From: Bdellovibrionales bacterium
GTDB taxonomy: Bacteria; Bdellovibrionota; Bdellovibrionia; Bdellovibrionales; JAGQZY01
DNA length: 63,194 bases
Assembly (NCBI GenBank): GCA_019750295.1
Contig: JAIEOS010000014.1
Span: forward strand, 1-63,194
Direction: 5' to 3'
Shown: positions 18,757 to 27,033 of the stretch, piece by piece
How the letters are laid out: each line of letters begins with the position of its first letter
Position numbering within the stretch: the first letter of the stretch is position 1
Translations under genes and position numbers: made by a program
The notes under the pieces: model-generated
The model's database searches: none
What the model saw: the letters and a program-made list of their open reading frames with translations, nothing else
Told to the model about the DNA's origin: nothing

Positions 18757-19456
18757 ACTTCAAGCCTACATTAACTATGATGCCAAAGATCCGACGTTCT
18801 TAAGAACGGCGCTGACTCATAAAAGTTACATCAAGTCGAAGTCGGCGGATCCGGAGTGCCGCGAGCACAACGAAAAGCTCGAGTTTATCGGGGATGCCGT
18901 TTTAGATTTGATCGTGGCGGATCGTCTCTACAAAATGTTCCCCTTAGATAACGAGGGAAATCTTTCTCGAAAACGAGCCAGCGTCGTTAACGAAGAAAGT
19001 CTTTATAATTTAGCAATGATTTTAAAAATTGATGAATGTCTTCTTTTAGGAGAAGGGGAGGAGATGCAAGGTTTGCGCTACAATAAGCGGATTCTCGCAT
19101 CGGCTCTCGAAGCCATCATCGGGGCGATTTATCTCGATCGCGGTTACGATTCTGTGCACAGTTGGCTGAGTGAAGTGTTCCAAAATTATATGAACGAGCA
19201 ATTCACTGAGCACGATTTTGCAAAAGATTTTAAAACCCGCTTTCAGGAGCTCGCCCAAGAAAAATGGAAAGTCACTCCTACATACGATGTGCGTGATGTG
19301 GGTGGTCCCGACCATCAAAAGAGATTCTTTGCGCAAGTGCGCGTAAAGAACGATGTGATGGGCGAAGGATTTGGTGAAAGTAAAAAATCAGCAGCTCAGA
19401 TGGCCGCCTCGGCGGCCCTTGAGAGCGCGCAACAATTTGCGCAGCAAAGGACTTAA
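18740..19456 (+). CDS. rnc: Ribonuclease III
   Basis: Double-strand-specific RNase of 238 aa that processes rRNA precursors. Start GTG at 18740 has GGGGAGG six bases upstream and overlaps mtaB by 17 bases. Catalytic domain with the signature HNEKLEFIGDAVLD and the second acidic site LEAIIGAIYLDRG; C-terminal double-stranded RNA binding domain from about residue 155 ending ESKKSAAQMAASAALE. The rnc-era-der order ties rRNA cleavage to subunit assembly. The long hairpins elsewhere in the window would be natural RNase III substrates if transcribed. Confidence 0.97.
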   Translation: MILLSKLQAYINYDAKDPTFLRTALTHKSYIKSKSADPECREHNEKLEFIGDAVLDLIVADRLYKMFPLDNEGNLSRKRASVVNEESLYNLAMILKIDECLLLGEGEEMQGLRYNKRILASALEAIIGAIYLDRGYDSVHSWLSEVFQNYMNEQFTEHDFAKDFKTRFQELAQEKWKVTPTYDVRDVGGPDHQKRFFAQVRVKNDVMGEGFGESKKSAAQMAASAALESAQQFAQQRT

Positions 19457-19461
19457 AGATT

Positions 19462-20382
19462 ATGGCGTTTAAAGCGGGATACGTGGGTTTGTTCGGAATG
19501 CCCAATGTCGGTAAGAGCAGTTTTTTTAATTACCTCGTCGGAGAAAACTTGTCGATTGTGAGCGCAAAGCCACAAACCACCAGGACTCGACGTACGGGAA
19601 TCATCGCTCTCGATACAGATCAAGGAAAAGGGCAGGCGTTGATTGTCGATGCTCCAGGTTTTTTGAACGAGAAGCGCGTCGATAAAAAGAATAAGTTAAT
19701 GAGCTTTATTGCCGACGAGGCCTTAGCGGTGGCGAGCGATGTCGAAGCGTTTCTGCTCCTTATCGAAATCAACGAGATTCCAAAGGATGAGGTTAAGACC
19801 TTTCTCGAATTTCTCAAAAAGAAAAAGCGCCCATTAGGTGTTGTGATCACCAAGTCCGATCTTAAGGCCGAGCAAAAAGTTTTAGAGTTTATCGAAGAAT
19901 TGAAAGCCGAAAATATTCCATCGTTTTTTGTGTCGGTGAAGGGAGTCAAAGGGCCCGACTGGAATCGCATGATGAGTTTTATTCACGAGGCGCTCCCTGA
20001 GTCCCCAGGGCCTCTCTACGACGAGGAGCAGTACACTACGGATACGCTCAGAGATATCGCCGCCGAAATGATCCGCGAGCAATGCTTTCTTCGATTAGAA
20101 AAAGAGATTCCCTATGGAATCGGTGTTCGCATTGACTCTTTTAAAGAAGATTTAAAAGTTCCACGCATCGAAGCCAGCATTATTGTTGAGAAGAGCAATC
20201 ACAAGGCGATTGTGATCGGGAAAGGCGGAGCGATGCTTAAAGAGATCGGCAGCGAAGCTCGTAAAAGAATCGAAAAAATCTACGGCCAAAAAATATTTTT
20301 ATCTCTGCATGTGACGCCGAAGGAACAGTGGACCACAAAAGAGCGCATGGTGAAAGAACTAGGTTATGATAGAAAATCTTGA
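19462..20382 (+). CDS. era: GTPase Era
   Basis: Ribosome assembly GTPase of 306 aa that binds the 3' end of 16S rRNA. G1 GMPNVGKSS, switch I with QTTRTRRTG, G3 DAPG, G4 TKSD (in place of the more usual NKxD), and a C-terminal KH domain with VIGKGGAMLKEIG. Starts five bases after rnc and overlaps der by 17 bases. The TKSD form occurs in some GTPases and should keep guanine specificity through D. Confidence 0.97.
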   Translation: MAFKAGYVGLFGMPNVGKSSFFNYLVGENLSIVSAKPQTTRTRRTGIIALDTDQGKGQALIVDAPGFLNEKRVDKKNKLMSFIADEALAVASDVEAFLLLIEINEIPKDEVKTFLEFLKKKKRPLGVVITKSDLKAEQKVLEFIEELKAENIPSFFVSVKGVKGPDWNRMMSFIHEALPESPGPLYDEEQYTTDTLRDIAAEMIREQCFLRLEKEIPYGIGVRIDSFKEDLKVPRIEASIIVEKSNHKAIVIGKGGAMLKEIGSEARKRIEKIYGQKIFLSLHVTPKEQWTTKERMVKELGYDRKS

Positions 20383-21718
20383 TGGTATTGGATCCACGAC
20401 GGCGGGACAGAATTTAACTTCGGTGGCCATTATCGGTCGCCCCAACGTCGGAAAGTCGACGCTGTTTAACATCCTGACGGATTCTCGAAAATCGGTGGTC
20501 AAAGATCAACCGGGTGTGACTCGCGATTTGATTTCGGAAGAGGCCGAGCTTTGGGGCAAAAGTTTCGAAGTGATCGACACCGGAGGCTTGACGGAGTCCG
20601 ACGACATCATCTCCCAACTGATTCTCGAACAGGTTGTTGGGTTTTTAAAATCGGTCGACATGCTCATTTGCGTGATGGACGGTCGCGCTGGTCTTTGTCC
20701 CGAAGATCGCGATATCATCCGAATTGCCAAAGAGGCCGGAAAGCCGTTTGTGATTCTGGTCAATAAGGTCGATAAAGTCTCAGAGCTCGACATCGCGGGC
20801 TCTGAATTTTACGAGTTTGGCGCCGAAGTATTTACGTGTTCGCTCGAGCGACGAATTGGTCTCGACCCTCTCTTGCAATGGCTTCATGATAGCGTGACCT
20901 CTCTCACGGGCGAAACTTACGAGGACTTTACGCTTTCCATCGTCGGTAAGCCCAATGTGGGAAAGAGCTCTCTGTTTAATCAACTTTTAGGCAAAGATCG
21001 CATGTTGGTTTCCGACATCGCTGGCACCACCGTGGATTCGGTGGACGTGCGCTTTAAGTATGACGATCGCCAGTACACCATTATCGATACGGCAGGTCTG
21101 CGTCGATCCTCTCGCCGCGAGGACGATATCGAGATTATCGCCGCGTTTAAAACCCAAAAGGCGATCAAGAAGGCTGAGTTAGTTCTCCTGGTGATTGATG
21201 GGACCATTGGGCCCACAGATCAAGATGCAAAGATCTTAGAGGCGATTGTCGACGCTCATAAAGGGGTCATCGTTGTTGTGAACAAGTCTGACTTGGGTGA
21301 CGAGATGGACGAGTACCGCAAAACGGTGCGGGCCCAAGTGGCCAATGTGTTTCACTTTTATAACGATGTCCCAGTGACCTTTATTAGCGCTAAGACGGGT
21401 CGAGGTATTAAAGATCTATTCCAGTTGGTCGAAAAAATTCGCGAGAAGTTGTACATGAAGATACCGACAGGTGAGCTCAATGATTTCTTTATGGAAACCA
21501 TTCGACTGGCTCCCGCGCCGGTCTTTGGAGTCAAGAACGTTAAGTTCTATTACCTGACTCAAACACGGCAATTTCCACCCAGCTTTATTGCATTTGCGAA
21601 TTTTCCCGACGGAGTGGATAACTCCTACCGACGCTTTTTGATCAAACATATGAAGGCGCGCTGGGGCTTAGAAGGGATTCCAATTCGTATTTTCGTGATG
21701 AAGAGCCGGAGATCTTAG
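20366..21718 (+). CDS. der: Ribosome assembly GTPase Der (EngA)
   Basis: Protein of 450 aa with two tandem G domains and a C-terminal KH-like domain; needed for 50S subunit maturation. First domain: GRPNVGKSTLFN, DTGG, NKVD; second domain (from about residue 190): GKPNVGKSSLFN, DTAG, NKSD. The KH-like part is from about residue 365. Overlaps era by 17 bases and the following transporter by one base. Confidence 0.97.
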   Translation: MIENLDGIGSTTAGQNLTSVAIIGRPNVGKSTLFNILTDSRKSVVKDQPGVTRDLISEEAELWGKSFEVIDTGGLTESDDIISQLILEQVVGFLKSVDMLICVMDGRAGLCPEDRDIIRIAKEAGKPFVILVNKVDKVSELDIAGSEFYEFGAEVFTCSLERRIGLDPLLQWLHDSVTSLTGETYEDFTLSIVGKPNVGKSSLFNQLLGKDRMLVSDIAGTTVDSVDVRFKYDDRQYTIIDTAGLRRSSRREDDIEIIAAFKTQKAIKKAELVLLVIDGTIGPTDQDAKILEAIVDAHKGVIVVVNKSDLGDEMDEYRKTVRAQVANVFHFYNDVPVTFISAKTGRGIKDLFQLVEKIREKLYMKIPTGELNDFFMETIRLAPAPVFGVKNVKFYYLTQTRQFPPSFIAFANFPDGVDNSYRRFLIKHMKARWGLEGIPIRIFVMKSRRS

Positions 21719-23124
21719 TGGAAGATAAGTCGTCAGATAAATTCGGCCAAAGAAGCCGCGGATGGAGAACGTCCCTTGGCTTTTACCTTGCGGTTCTCTG
21801 CTCGTCGTTTGGTTTAATGAATATCTGGCGTTTCCCCTACGTGACCATCGAAAACGGGGGTGGGGCCTTTGTTTATTTGTATTTCTTTTTAGCGGCGCTC
21901 ATCGGTAGTGCGTTTGTCATGTCCGAACTCCTCATTGGGAAAATCGCTCAAAGGGGAGTCTGGGTGTCCGTCGAGAAGTGGTATCGTGAAAAGGCGACGC
22001 TTTCGCCTCATATGAATCTCCTCCAAAGAGCATTTTTCAAGACTCTTCGCCACGCCGGTGATGGAGCGATGATCGCCACTTTTTTGGTGATGGCTTATTA
22101 CTCGGTGATTAGTGGTTGGGTTTTGAGTTTTGTCGTCCAATATGGAATTACCGCAACAAAAAACGATACCTTTGATCTCGAAAATAATTTGTGGCTTCAA
22201 TTGGGCTTCGCCGCACTTCACCTGGTGATTTGCTATAGTTACGTGAAACGAGGATTACGCCGCGGCATCGAACGCATGGCTTACATTGTCACTCCTATTT
22301 TTACGACCTTACTGATCGTGCTTTGTGTGCAAGCTTTAGATCTTCCGCAGTCGGAAAAAGCCCTGCGCTTTTTACTCTATCCGGATTTTACAAAGATCAA
22401 TTTATCCTCTCTGAATCAGGCGATCGGTCACATGGTATTGAGTCTTGGGTTAGGCTTAGGGACGATGACCACCTTTGGAAGTTACTTTCAGCCGCAGAGG
22501 GATATTACGTCGTCGGGTCCAAAAGTGGTGATGTTCTCGATGGTGGCGTCGCTCATATCGGTTTTGATCATTTGCCCGATGGTGCTCGGTGCAACGTTTG
22601 CGGTTTTTGGTCCGAGGCTCTTGTTCCAAACTTTACCCCAGTTTATTTTGTCGTTTCCTGAGGGAAAATTCTTTCTTCTCACATTTTACGGGACGCTTTA
22701 TATTTCGTCATTAGTAGCGAGCACAAGCGTTTTAGAGTCGCTTGTCGCCAACATTTCGGACCGTTGGCACTGGAAGCGCAGTAGTTCTCTGGTGATGTCG
22801 TGCGCGATCGTCCTTGGACTTTGTGTGTTTCCGATCGCCAGCACGACGTGGTGGCGGCATTACCGCTGGATGGGTGGAGTGAGTCTTTTGCAAACCATGG
22901 ATGGAATCTTGGTGAACTACCTTCTTCCCATTTTAGCTCTCGGTTTATCTTTAGTTGCTATCTTTTTAGTTCCGAGCAAACTGGTTCAACGCGAGTTTGT
23001 CTCTCGCGATATTGATCACACCAGTGAGAACCTGTTTCCCATTTGGCGCACCATTATTCTATGGGTGGCACCGGTGCTGGTGATTTTATCTTTCATCCTT
23101 CGATTATTGGCCGAATTCTATTAG
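21718..23124 (+). CDS. Neurotransmitter:sodium symporter (SNF) family transporter
   Basis: Inner membrane transporter of 468 aa with 11-12 predicted helices. The first helix carries NIWRFPYVTIENGGGAF, the unwound sodium and substrate site of LeuT-type transporters, and the sixth region GLGLGTMTTFGSYF matches the second unwound helix. It should take up an amino acid or similar small molecule with sodium. Start GTG at 21718 overlaps the der stop (TAGTG) with GGAG six bases upstream. The 3' end overlaps the convergent outer membrane gene by 4 bases, with no hairpin between. Confidence 0.92.
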   Translation: MEDKSSDKFGQRSRGWRTSLGFYLAVLCSSFGLMNIWRFPYVTIENGGGAFVYLYFFLAALIGSAFVMSELLIGKIAQRGVWVSVEKWYREKATLSPHMNLLQRAFFKTLRHAGDGAMIATFLVMAYYSVISGWVLSFVVQYGITATKNDTFDLENNLWLQLGFAALHLVICYSYVKRGLRRGIERMAYIVTPIFTTLLIVLCVQALDLPQSEKALRFLLYPDFTKINLSSLNQAIGHMVLSLGLGLGTMTTFGSYFQPQRDITSSGPKVVMFSMVASLISVLIICPMVLGATFAVFGPRLLFQTLPQFILSFPEGKFFLLTFYGTLYISSLVASTSVLESLVANISDRWHWKRSSSLVMSCAIVLGLCVFPIASTTWWRHYRWMGGVSLLQTMDGILVNYLLPILALGLSLVAIFLVPSKLVQREFVSRDIDHTSENLFPIWRTIILWVAPVLVILSFILRLLAEFY

Positions 23125-23897
23125 AAGTTCACGCCGAGAGAGAGTAGTGCCGACACAAAGTCCCCCTGTGGAAGAATACCTGTGTCGATGGACCCATTGG
23201 TTCCCGTTTTGAGAGACTCGTTCTCATCAGGGAAATTAATGTAATGATACATCGCTTGAATTCCTAAATACATTTTGTTTCTAGAAAATGGAATCTCCAA
23301 GCCAAATCCCATTTCCACCCCGGTGGGATTGGATTTCACTAAGATATCCTCGCCGGTGACCGTGATGGTGCGGTAATTCACGCTAAAACCACCGATGAGA
23401 TAAGGATTCAAATCCGCAAATCCCCGTGTGATATTAGCAGTGTTAAAATAATACTTATAGTGAACAGCTACAGAGGATAAGTTAACGTTTCCATTGTACC
23501 CATCGTAACCGCCGGGATCTTCCTTCGGGTCGAGAGTAAATTTGTGACTACTACTGATGTAACTCACTTGGATCGCTGAACGAATATCAAAAAAGTAGGC
23601 GGCGTAAAGTCCGAAGGCCACCGAAGGCGTGTAGAGTTTCCCTAACTCTTGCGTCCACATTCTTCCGCCCAAAAGAAGGGCAAGATTAAAAAAACGACCG
23701 TTTTTAAAGAAGAAGATATCGGCCTCTTCGTCGGCGGAGGCTTCGAATTCGCTAAAATCCGCAAAGGGATCAAATGAGTCCTCTTCGGCGCTGACGCTCG
23801 CGTCGTCTTGGGTCCAGCCCTTCATCGGTGCAGCGATACCGAGGGACACCATCAGAGCCAAAGCTACGAATTTTTTGATAGAAATCATCATCCTCAT
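23121..23897 (-). CDS. Predicted outer membrane beta-barrel protein
   Basis: Exported protein of 258 aa, not assigned to a named family. Signal peptide to about residue 28 (SLGIAAPMKGWTQ), then a very acidic linker of about 30 residues rich in D, E and S, and then alternating aromatic strands (FNLALLLGGRMW, FGLYAAYFFDIRSAIQVSY, MYLGIQAMYHYINF) ending with VSALLSLGVNF, whose last F is typical for outer membrane barrels. Size suggests an eight-stranded barrel. Start could also be the second or third Met. It shares the divergent spacer with purM and contains the third long inverted repeat upstream. Confidence 0.7.
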   Translation of the reverse strand: MRMMISIKKFVALALMVSLGIAAPMKGWTQDDASVSAEEDSFDPFADFSEFEASADEEADIFFFKNGRFFNLALLLGGRMWTQELGKLYTPSVAFGLYAAYFFDIRSAIQVSYISSSHKFTLDPKEDPGGYDGYNGNVNLSSVAVHYKYYFNTANITRGFADLNPYLIGGFSVNYRTITVTGEDILVKSNPTGVEMGFGLEIPFSRNKMYLGIQAMYHYINFPDENESLKTGTNGSIDTGILPQGDFVSALLSLGVNF

Positions 23898-24000
23898 CTT
23901 AACAACATCCTTCTTAAGTCTTCTAGCCGGAGTTGGTCATATCTCCAAAACCCGACCTTAGTCCTATCGGCGACTCGTTCTGGGAACTTAATGGCTCCGG

Positions 24001-24110
24001 CTCCTAAGTATTTGGCTTTTGAGCGGCGGACGCTTTTACCGCTCAAACAGGCCGCAGGAAGCGGAACTCGGGTAAAAGCGTCCGCCGCTCAAAAGCCAAA
24101 TATTTAGGAG
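24001..24110 (+). repeat. Long inverted repeat with apical hairpin (copy C)
   Basis: Arms 24001-24040 and 24071-24110 are reverse complements over 40 bp with only a G-T pair at 24008. The 30-base interior holds a small hairpin, CCGC-AGGAA-GCGG (24052-24064). The same apical type, a short stem closing a R-GGAA loop, tops the repeats at 7020-7188 and 29966-30132, although the rest of the core differs. It lies 203 bases before purM and 104 bases before the divergent barrel gene. Confidence 0.8.
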
Positions 24111-24148
24111 GAATCCATACGGTTTTTCGTAGCCTCAATTTATTGAGA

Positions 24149-24206
24149 GGGTGGGTGTTTTTTGGGCGGGGGCGAGGGGGATTGTTCGGTGCGTTGGGGG
24201 TGGGGG
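24149..24206 (+). other. G-run cluster, G-quadruplex candidate
   Basis: No gene is supported between 24111 and 24312. Seven runs of three to five G lie at 24149-24151, 24153-24155, 24164-24166, 24168-24172, 24176-24180, 24196-24200 and 24202-24206. The first five have loops of 1, 8, 1 and 3 bases, a fit to quadruplex-forming patterns on the plus (purM-sense) strand. Confidence 0.5.
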
Positions 24207-24312
24207 TGAGGTGATTTTTTCTTGGGTTTTTATGGCCATTATTCGGGTTTTGAATTAAGGTTGGAGGCCTCTCAAAATTTGTTGAAAATGTGTCTTAAAT
24301 TTGGAGGTTTTC

Positions 24313-25296
24313 GTGGACTACAAATCGGCCGGTGTCGACATCGATAAAGGTGATGAGCTTGTGGATTGGATCCAGGAATCTTCAGGCAAGGGTCCTCACG
24401 AGGACAAGATGATCTCCGGGGTCGGTGGCTTTGCCTCGATCATGAAATTTGATTTTCCCGAAATGAAAGAACCCTGTTTAGTCAGCTCCACTGATGGCGT
24501 GGGCACTAAGTTAAAAGTAGCCGTCCACTTCGAAAGTTACGAAGGCATCGGGCAAGATCTCGTCGCCATGTGCGTAAATGATCTGGCCTGTTGTGGAGCA
24601 AAGCCGCTGTTTTTTCTGGATTACTATGCCACGGGAAAATTAGAACTCTCTCAAGCCAAACCTTTTTTGACGGGTGTTCGCAAAGCTTGTGACATCGTCG
24701 GAGCTCAACTTGTTGGCGGTGAAACGGCGGAGATGCCTGGCGTTTACCAAAATCGCGATTTCGATTGCGCCGGGTTTTCGGTGGGTGTGGTCGACCGAAA
24801 AGACATTTTGGGATCGCACAAAGTTCAAGAAGGCGATGTGGTCATCGGAATCTCAAGTTCGGGATTTCACAGTAACGGGTTTTCTCTTTTGCGAAAAGTT
24901 TTTGCTGAGGACATGGAGCGCTGGAAGAAGGAGTTACTTATACCGACCGCTCTTTATACTCCGCTCGTCGCCAAATTGATCCCTCTTGGAATTCATGCCT
25001 TGGCCAACATCACTGGCAGTGGAATGGAAAACATTCCTCGAGCTTTTCCCAAGGGACTTTCATTAAAGCTTAAAGATTGGACGTGGCCTGAACCCTTTAT
25101 GGAAGTGCAGCGCCGGACGAAGTTAAGTAAAAAGGGCATGCTGCAAACGTTGAACTGTGGGATCGGGATGGTGGCCATTCTCCCCGCAGAGAAACGCAAA
25201 GATGTGGAAGCCCAAATTCAAGCGATGAATTTTAAAACTTATGATCTCGGTTTTTTAGAAAAAGGTGAGGAACCTTTAATTTATCCAGGAGAGTGA
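24313..25296 (+). CDS. purM: Phosphoribosylformylglycinamidine cyclo-ligase (AIR synthetase)
   Basis: Purine step 5 enzyme, 327 aa, ATP-dependent closure of the imidazole ring. Motifs: DYKSAGVDID at the N terminus, SSTDGVGTKLKVA, CVNDLACCGAKPLFFLDY, VGGETAEMPG, GISSSGFHSNG. The GTG at 24313 follows TTGGAGG with five bases spacing and gives the family's usual N terminus. First gene of the purine operon; purN follows after one base. Confidence 0.97.
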   Translation: MDYKSAGVDIDKGDELVDWIQESSGKGPHEDKMISGVGGFASIMKFDFPEMKEPCLVSSTDGVGTKLKVAVHFESYEGIGQDLVAMCVNDLACCGAKPLFFLDYYATGKLELSQAKPFLTGVRKACDIVGAQLVGGETAEMPGVYQNRDFDCAGFSVGVVDRKDILGSHKVQEGDVVIGISSSGFHSNGFSLLRKVFAEDMERWKKELLIPTALYTPLVAKLIPLGIHALANITGSGMENIPRAFPKGLSLKLKDWTWPEPFMEVQRRTKLSKKGMLQTLNCGIGMVAILPAEKRKDVEAQIQAMNFKTYDLGFLEKGEEPLIYPGE

Positions 25297-25297
25297 T

Positions 25298-25861
25298 TTG
25301 ACAACACGGGCATCGACCCCAAATCCTGCCCGTTGGGCGATCTTTGTTTCGGGACAAGGTTCTAATGCCGCCGAACTCATCGATGCGCGCGACGAACACG
25401 AAATCGCATTGATGGTTTCATCGAAAGCTCTCGCTCCCGCTCTTCTTCGCGCTCGCCGCGCCGGAATCGAAACTGTGATCATCGGAGCCAGGGTGAATTG
25501 GTCAGAGCTTCTTCAAATTCTCGAGCAAAAAAGAATCACCCATATTTTCCTTGCCGGCTTTATGAAGGTGATTCCTGTGGAGTTTTTAGAAAAGTGGAAA
25601 GGCCTGATCGTTAACATTCATCCGAGTCTTCTCCCTGAATATCCCGGGATGCAGAGTATATCCCGAGCTTACATGGATCAAAAGCCCGTGGGTGTGACAA
25701 CTCATCATGTGACCTCCGAGGTGGATGGGGGCGAGATTATTCTTCAGTCTCCGGTGATGACGATGGCCGAGCAAATGCAATTAACTTTAGACGAAGTTCA
25801 GTTTCGAACGCACCTACGGGAGCACGAATTGGTGCAAATGACGATGGAGAAGTTAGGATGA
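25298..25861 (+). CDS. purN: Phosphoribosylglycinamide formyltransferase
   Basis: Folate-dependent GAR transformylase of 187 aa, purine step 3. FVSGQGSNAAELI phosphate loop near the N terminus, catalytic NIHPSLLPEYPG with conserved N, H and later D in EVDGGEII, and GVTTHHV. Start codon is TTG at 25298 with AGGAG seven bases upstream, one base after the purM stop. The end overlaps the next gene by ATGA. Confidence 0.95.
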   Translation: MTTRASTPNPARWAIFVSGQGSNAAELIDARDEHEIALMVSSKALAPALLRARRAGIETVIIGARVNWSELLQILEQKRITHIFLAGFMKVIPVEFLEKWKGLIVNIHPSLLPEYPGMQSISRAYMDQKPVGVTTHHVTSEVDGGEIILQSPVMTMAEQMQLTLDEVQFRTHLREHELVQMTMEKLG

Positions 25862-26982
25862 AGCGGGATTTGATCGTTTTGACCGCCCACGGGCGAGGAC
25901 AATGGCTGTGCGCTCAACTAGAGAAAACAGAATATAACTTTCAGGTGATTGATGTGAGCGCGAAGCTCGGTGATCGAACCGTCGAGGACCGATTAGGTCC
26001 CTTCGGATATTTTAAAGATCCCATGTTCGACATGAGCGATGAAAAGTGGCTTCACAGTCGGAGCGAAAAGCAAGAGCAGGGCTTTGCCATTTGGACGGAT
26101 CAGGGTCTATTTGAATCGCACGGAATGTTGGCCAAGCATCAATGGGATCAGATGTCGATGCCGGTGCTTCAAGAGATGTTGACGTCACTCATGAGTGTGA
26201 TCGACGATCCGTGCTTACCGCCGCTGATCACCGAAACCCGTTTACAATCTGCTTATTACGTTCCGACGATTGATGAAGATCCTTCAGAAAAAACGATCCT
26301 CATCGACGTCGACGAAGTGATCGAGTTTTCTGTTAACGGCCATATTAAAACGTTTACTTTTAGCGATCGGATTGAGGAGGCCGGGGTTCTTGCGAATTTT
26401 TTGACCTCCGCCGAGATCACTCATTTGTTCCCTTTTACGAGTAGTGATCTCCTCTTTGCCGAGCCGCTCGAAGCGAAAGCGGCCTGGCTGCGATCGACCG
26501 TCAAAGTCGACTCTCTGTTGAATTTGAGCGAAATCCCCCTCCAGACCTTGTTTATTCGCAATACGAGTCATCCATGGATCGAGGACAATGCTTGGGTTCT
26601 TAAGCGCCATGGGGGAGAGGGTGTCTTCTCCGTTTGGGTGAAGACCTGGTATAGCGTCTCCCGTGATCTTAGAGATCTGCAGTGGTTAGGAAACTCCGTG
26701 TGCGCCGCCCTCGAAGAATATTTTCCACACTCCAAGGTTACCATGACAGAGCCACTGTTTAATGATACGACGGCGCACAAGCCCCCGATGTACCCGATTT
26801 TCGACCGCGACGAGTGGGAACTTCAAAAGAAGTTCGTGGAGACCGGAGTGATTTTTGGTGGGCCTGAGAAGTGGCGGTCGTACTCCCTTCACGATCGTTT
26901 CGAACATGAGAAAAATGTTCTGGATCTCGTGAAAGGGGAACTGGGCGAAAGCAACGGTGGCGAACTCGCCCATCGCTTATAG
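25858..26982 (+). CDS. Unknown protein in the purine operon
   Basis: Protein of 374 aa with no family I recognise. It starts by ATGA overlap with purN and is followed, after a hairpin, by purB, so it is co-expressed with purine enzymes. The N terminus (DLIVLTAHGRGQWLCAQLE) reads as a beta strand, loop with two glycines, then helix, like the start of a Rossmann-type nucleotide or flavin domain, and a second strand IDV follows about 12 residues on. The middle and C terminus have no clear motifs, no signal peptide and no membrane segments, so it is cytosolic. Possibilities are an oxidoreductase-like protein or a structural relative that lost catalysis. A purine role is only suggested by context. 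Confidence 0.75.
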   Translation: MKRDLIVLTAHGRGQWLCAQLEKTEYNFQVIDVSAKLGDRTVEDRLGPFGYFKDPMFDMSDEKWLHSRSEKQEQGFAIWTDQGLFESHGMLAKHQWDQMSMPVLQEMLTSLMSVIDDPCLPPLITETRLQSAYYVPTIDEDPSEKTILIDVDEVIEFSVNGHIKTFTFSDRIEEAGVLANFLTSAEITHLFPFTSSDLLFAEPLEAKAAWLRSTVKVDSLLNLSEIPLQTLFIRNTSHPWIEDNAWVLKRHGGEGVFSVWVKTWYSVSRDLRDLQWLGNSVCAALEEYFPHSKVTMTEPLFNDTTAHKPPMYPIFDRDEWELQKKFVETGVIFGGPEKWRSYSLHDRFEHEKNVLDLVKGELGESNGGELAHRL

Positions 26983-26992
26983 GCAGAAACGG

Positions 26993-27016
26993 CGGCAGCG
27001 ATTTGGCTTGCTGCCG
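26993..27016 (+). promoter_or_regulatory. Leader hairpin before purB
   Basis: CGGCAGC (26993-26999) and GCTGCCG (27010-27016) form a perfect 7 bp stem with a 10-base loop in the 51-base gap before purB. There is no T run, so it is not a standard terminator. It sits just before the GGGAG site and could stabilise or separate messages. Confidence 0.45.
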
Positions 27017-27033
27017 GAATTGGGAGCGCACAC

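Noticed and set aside
24111-24312. Purine riboswitch before purM
   Set aside because: I see no purine-aptamer loop pattern; the spacer is a G-rich strand without the expected stems.
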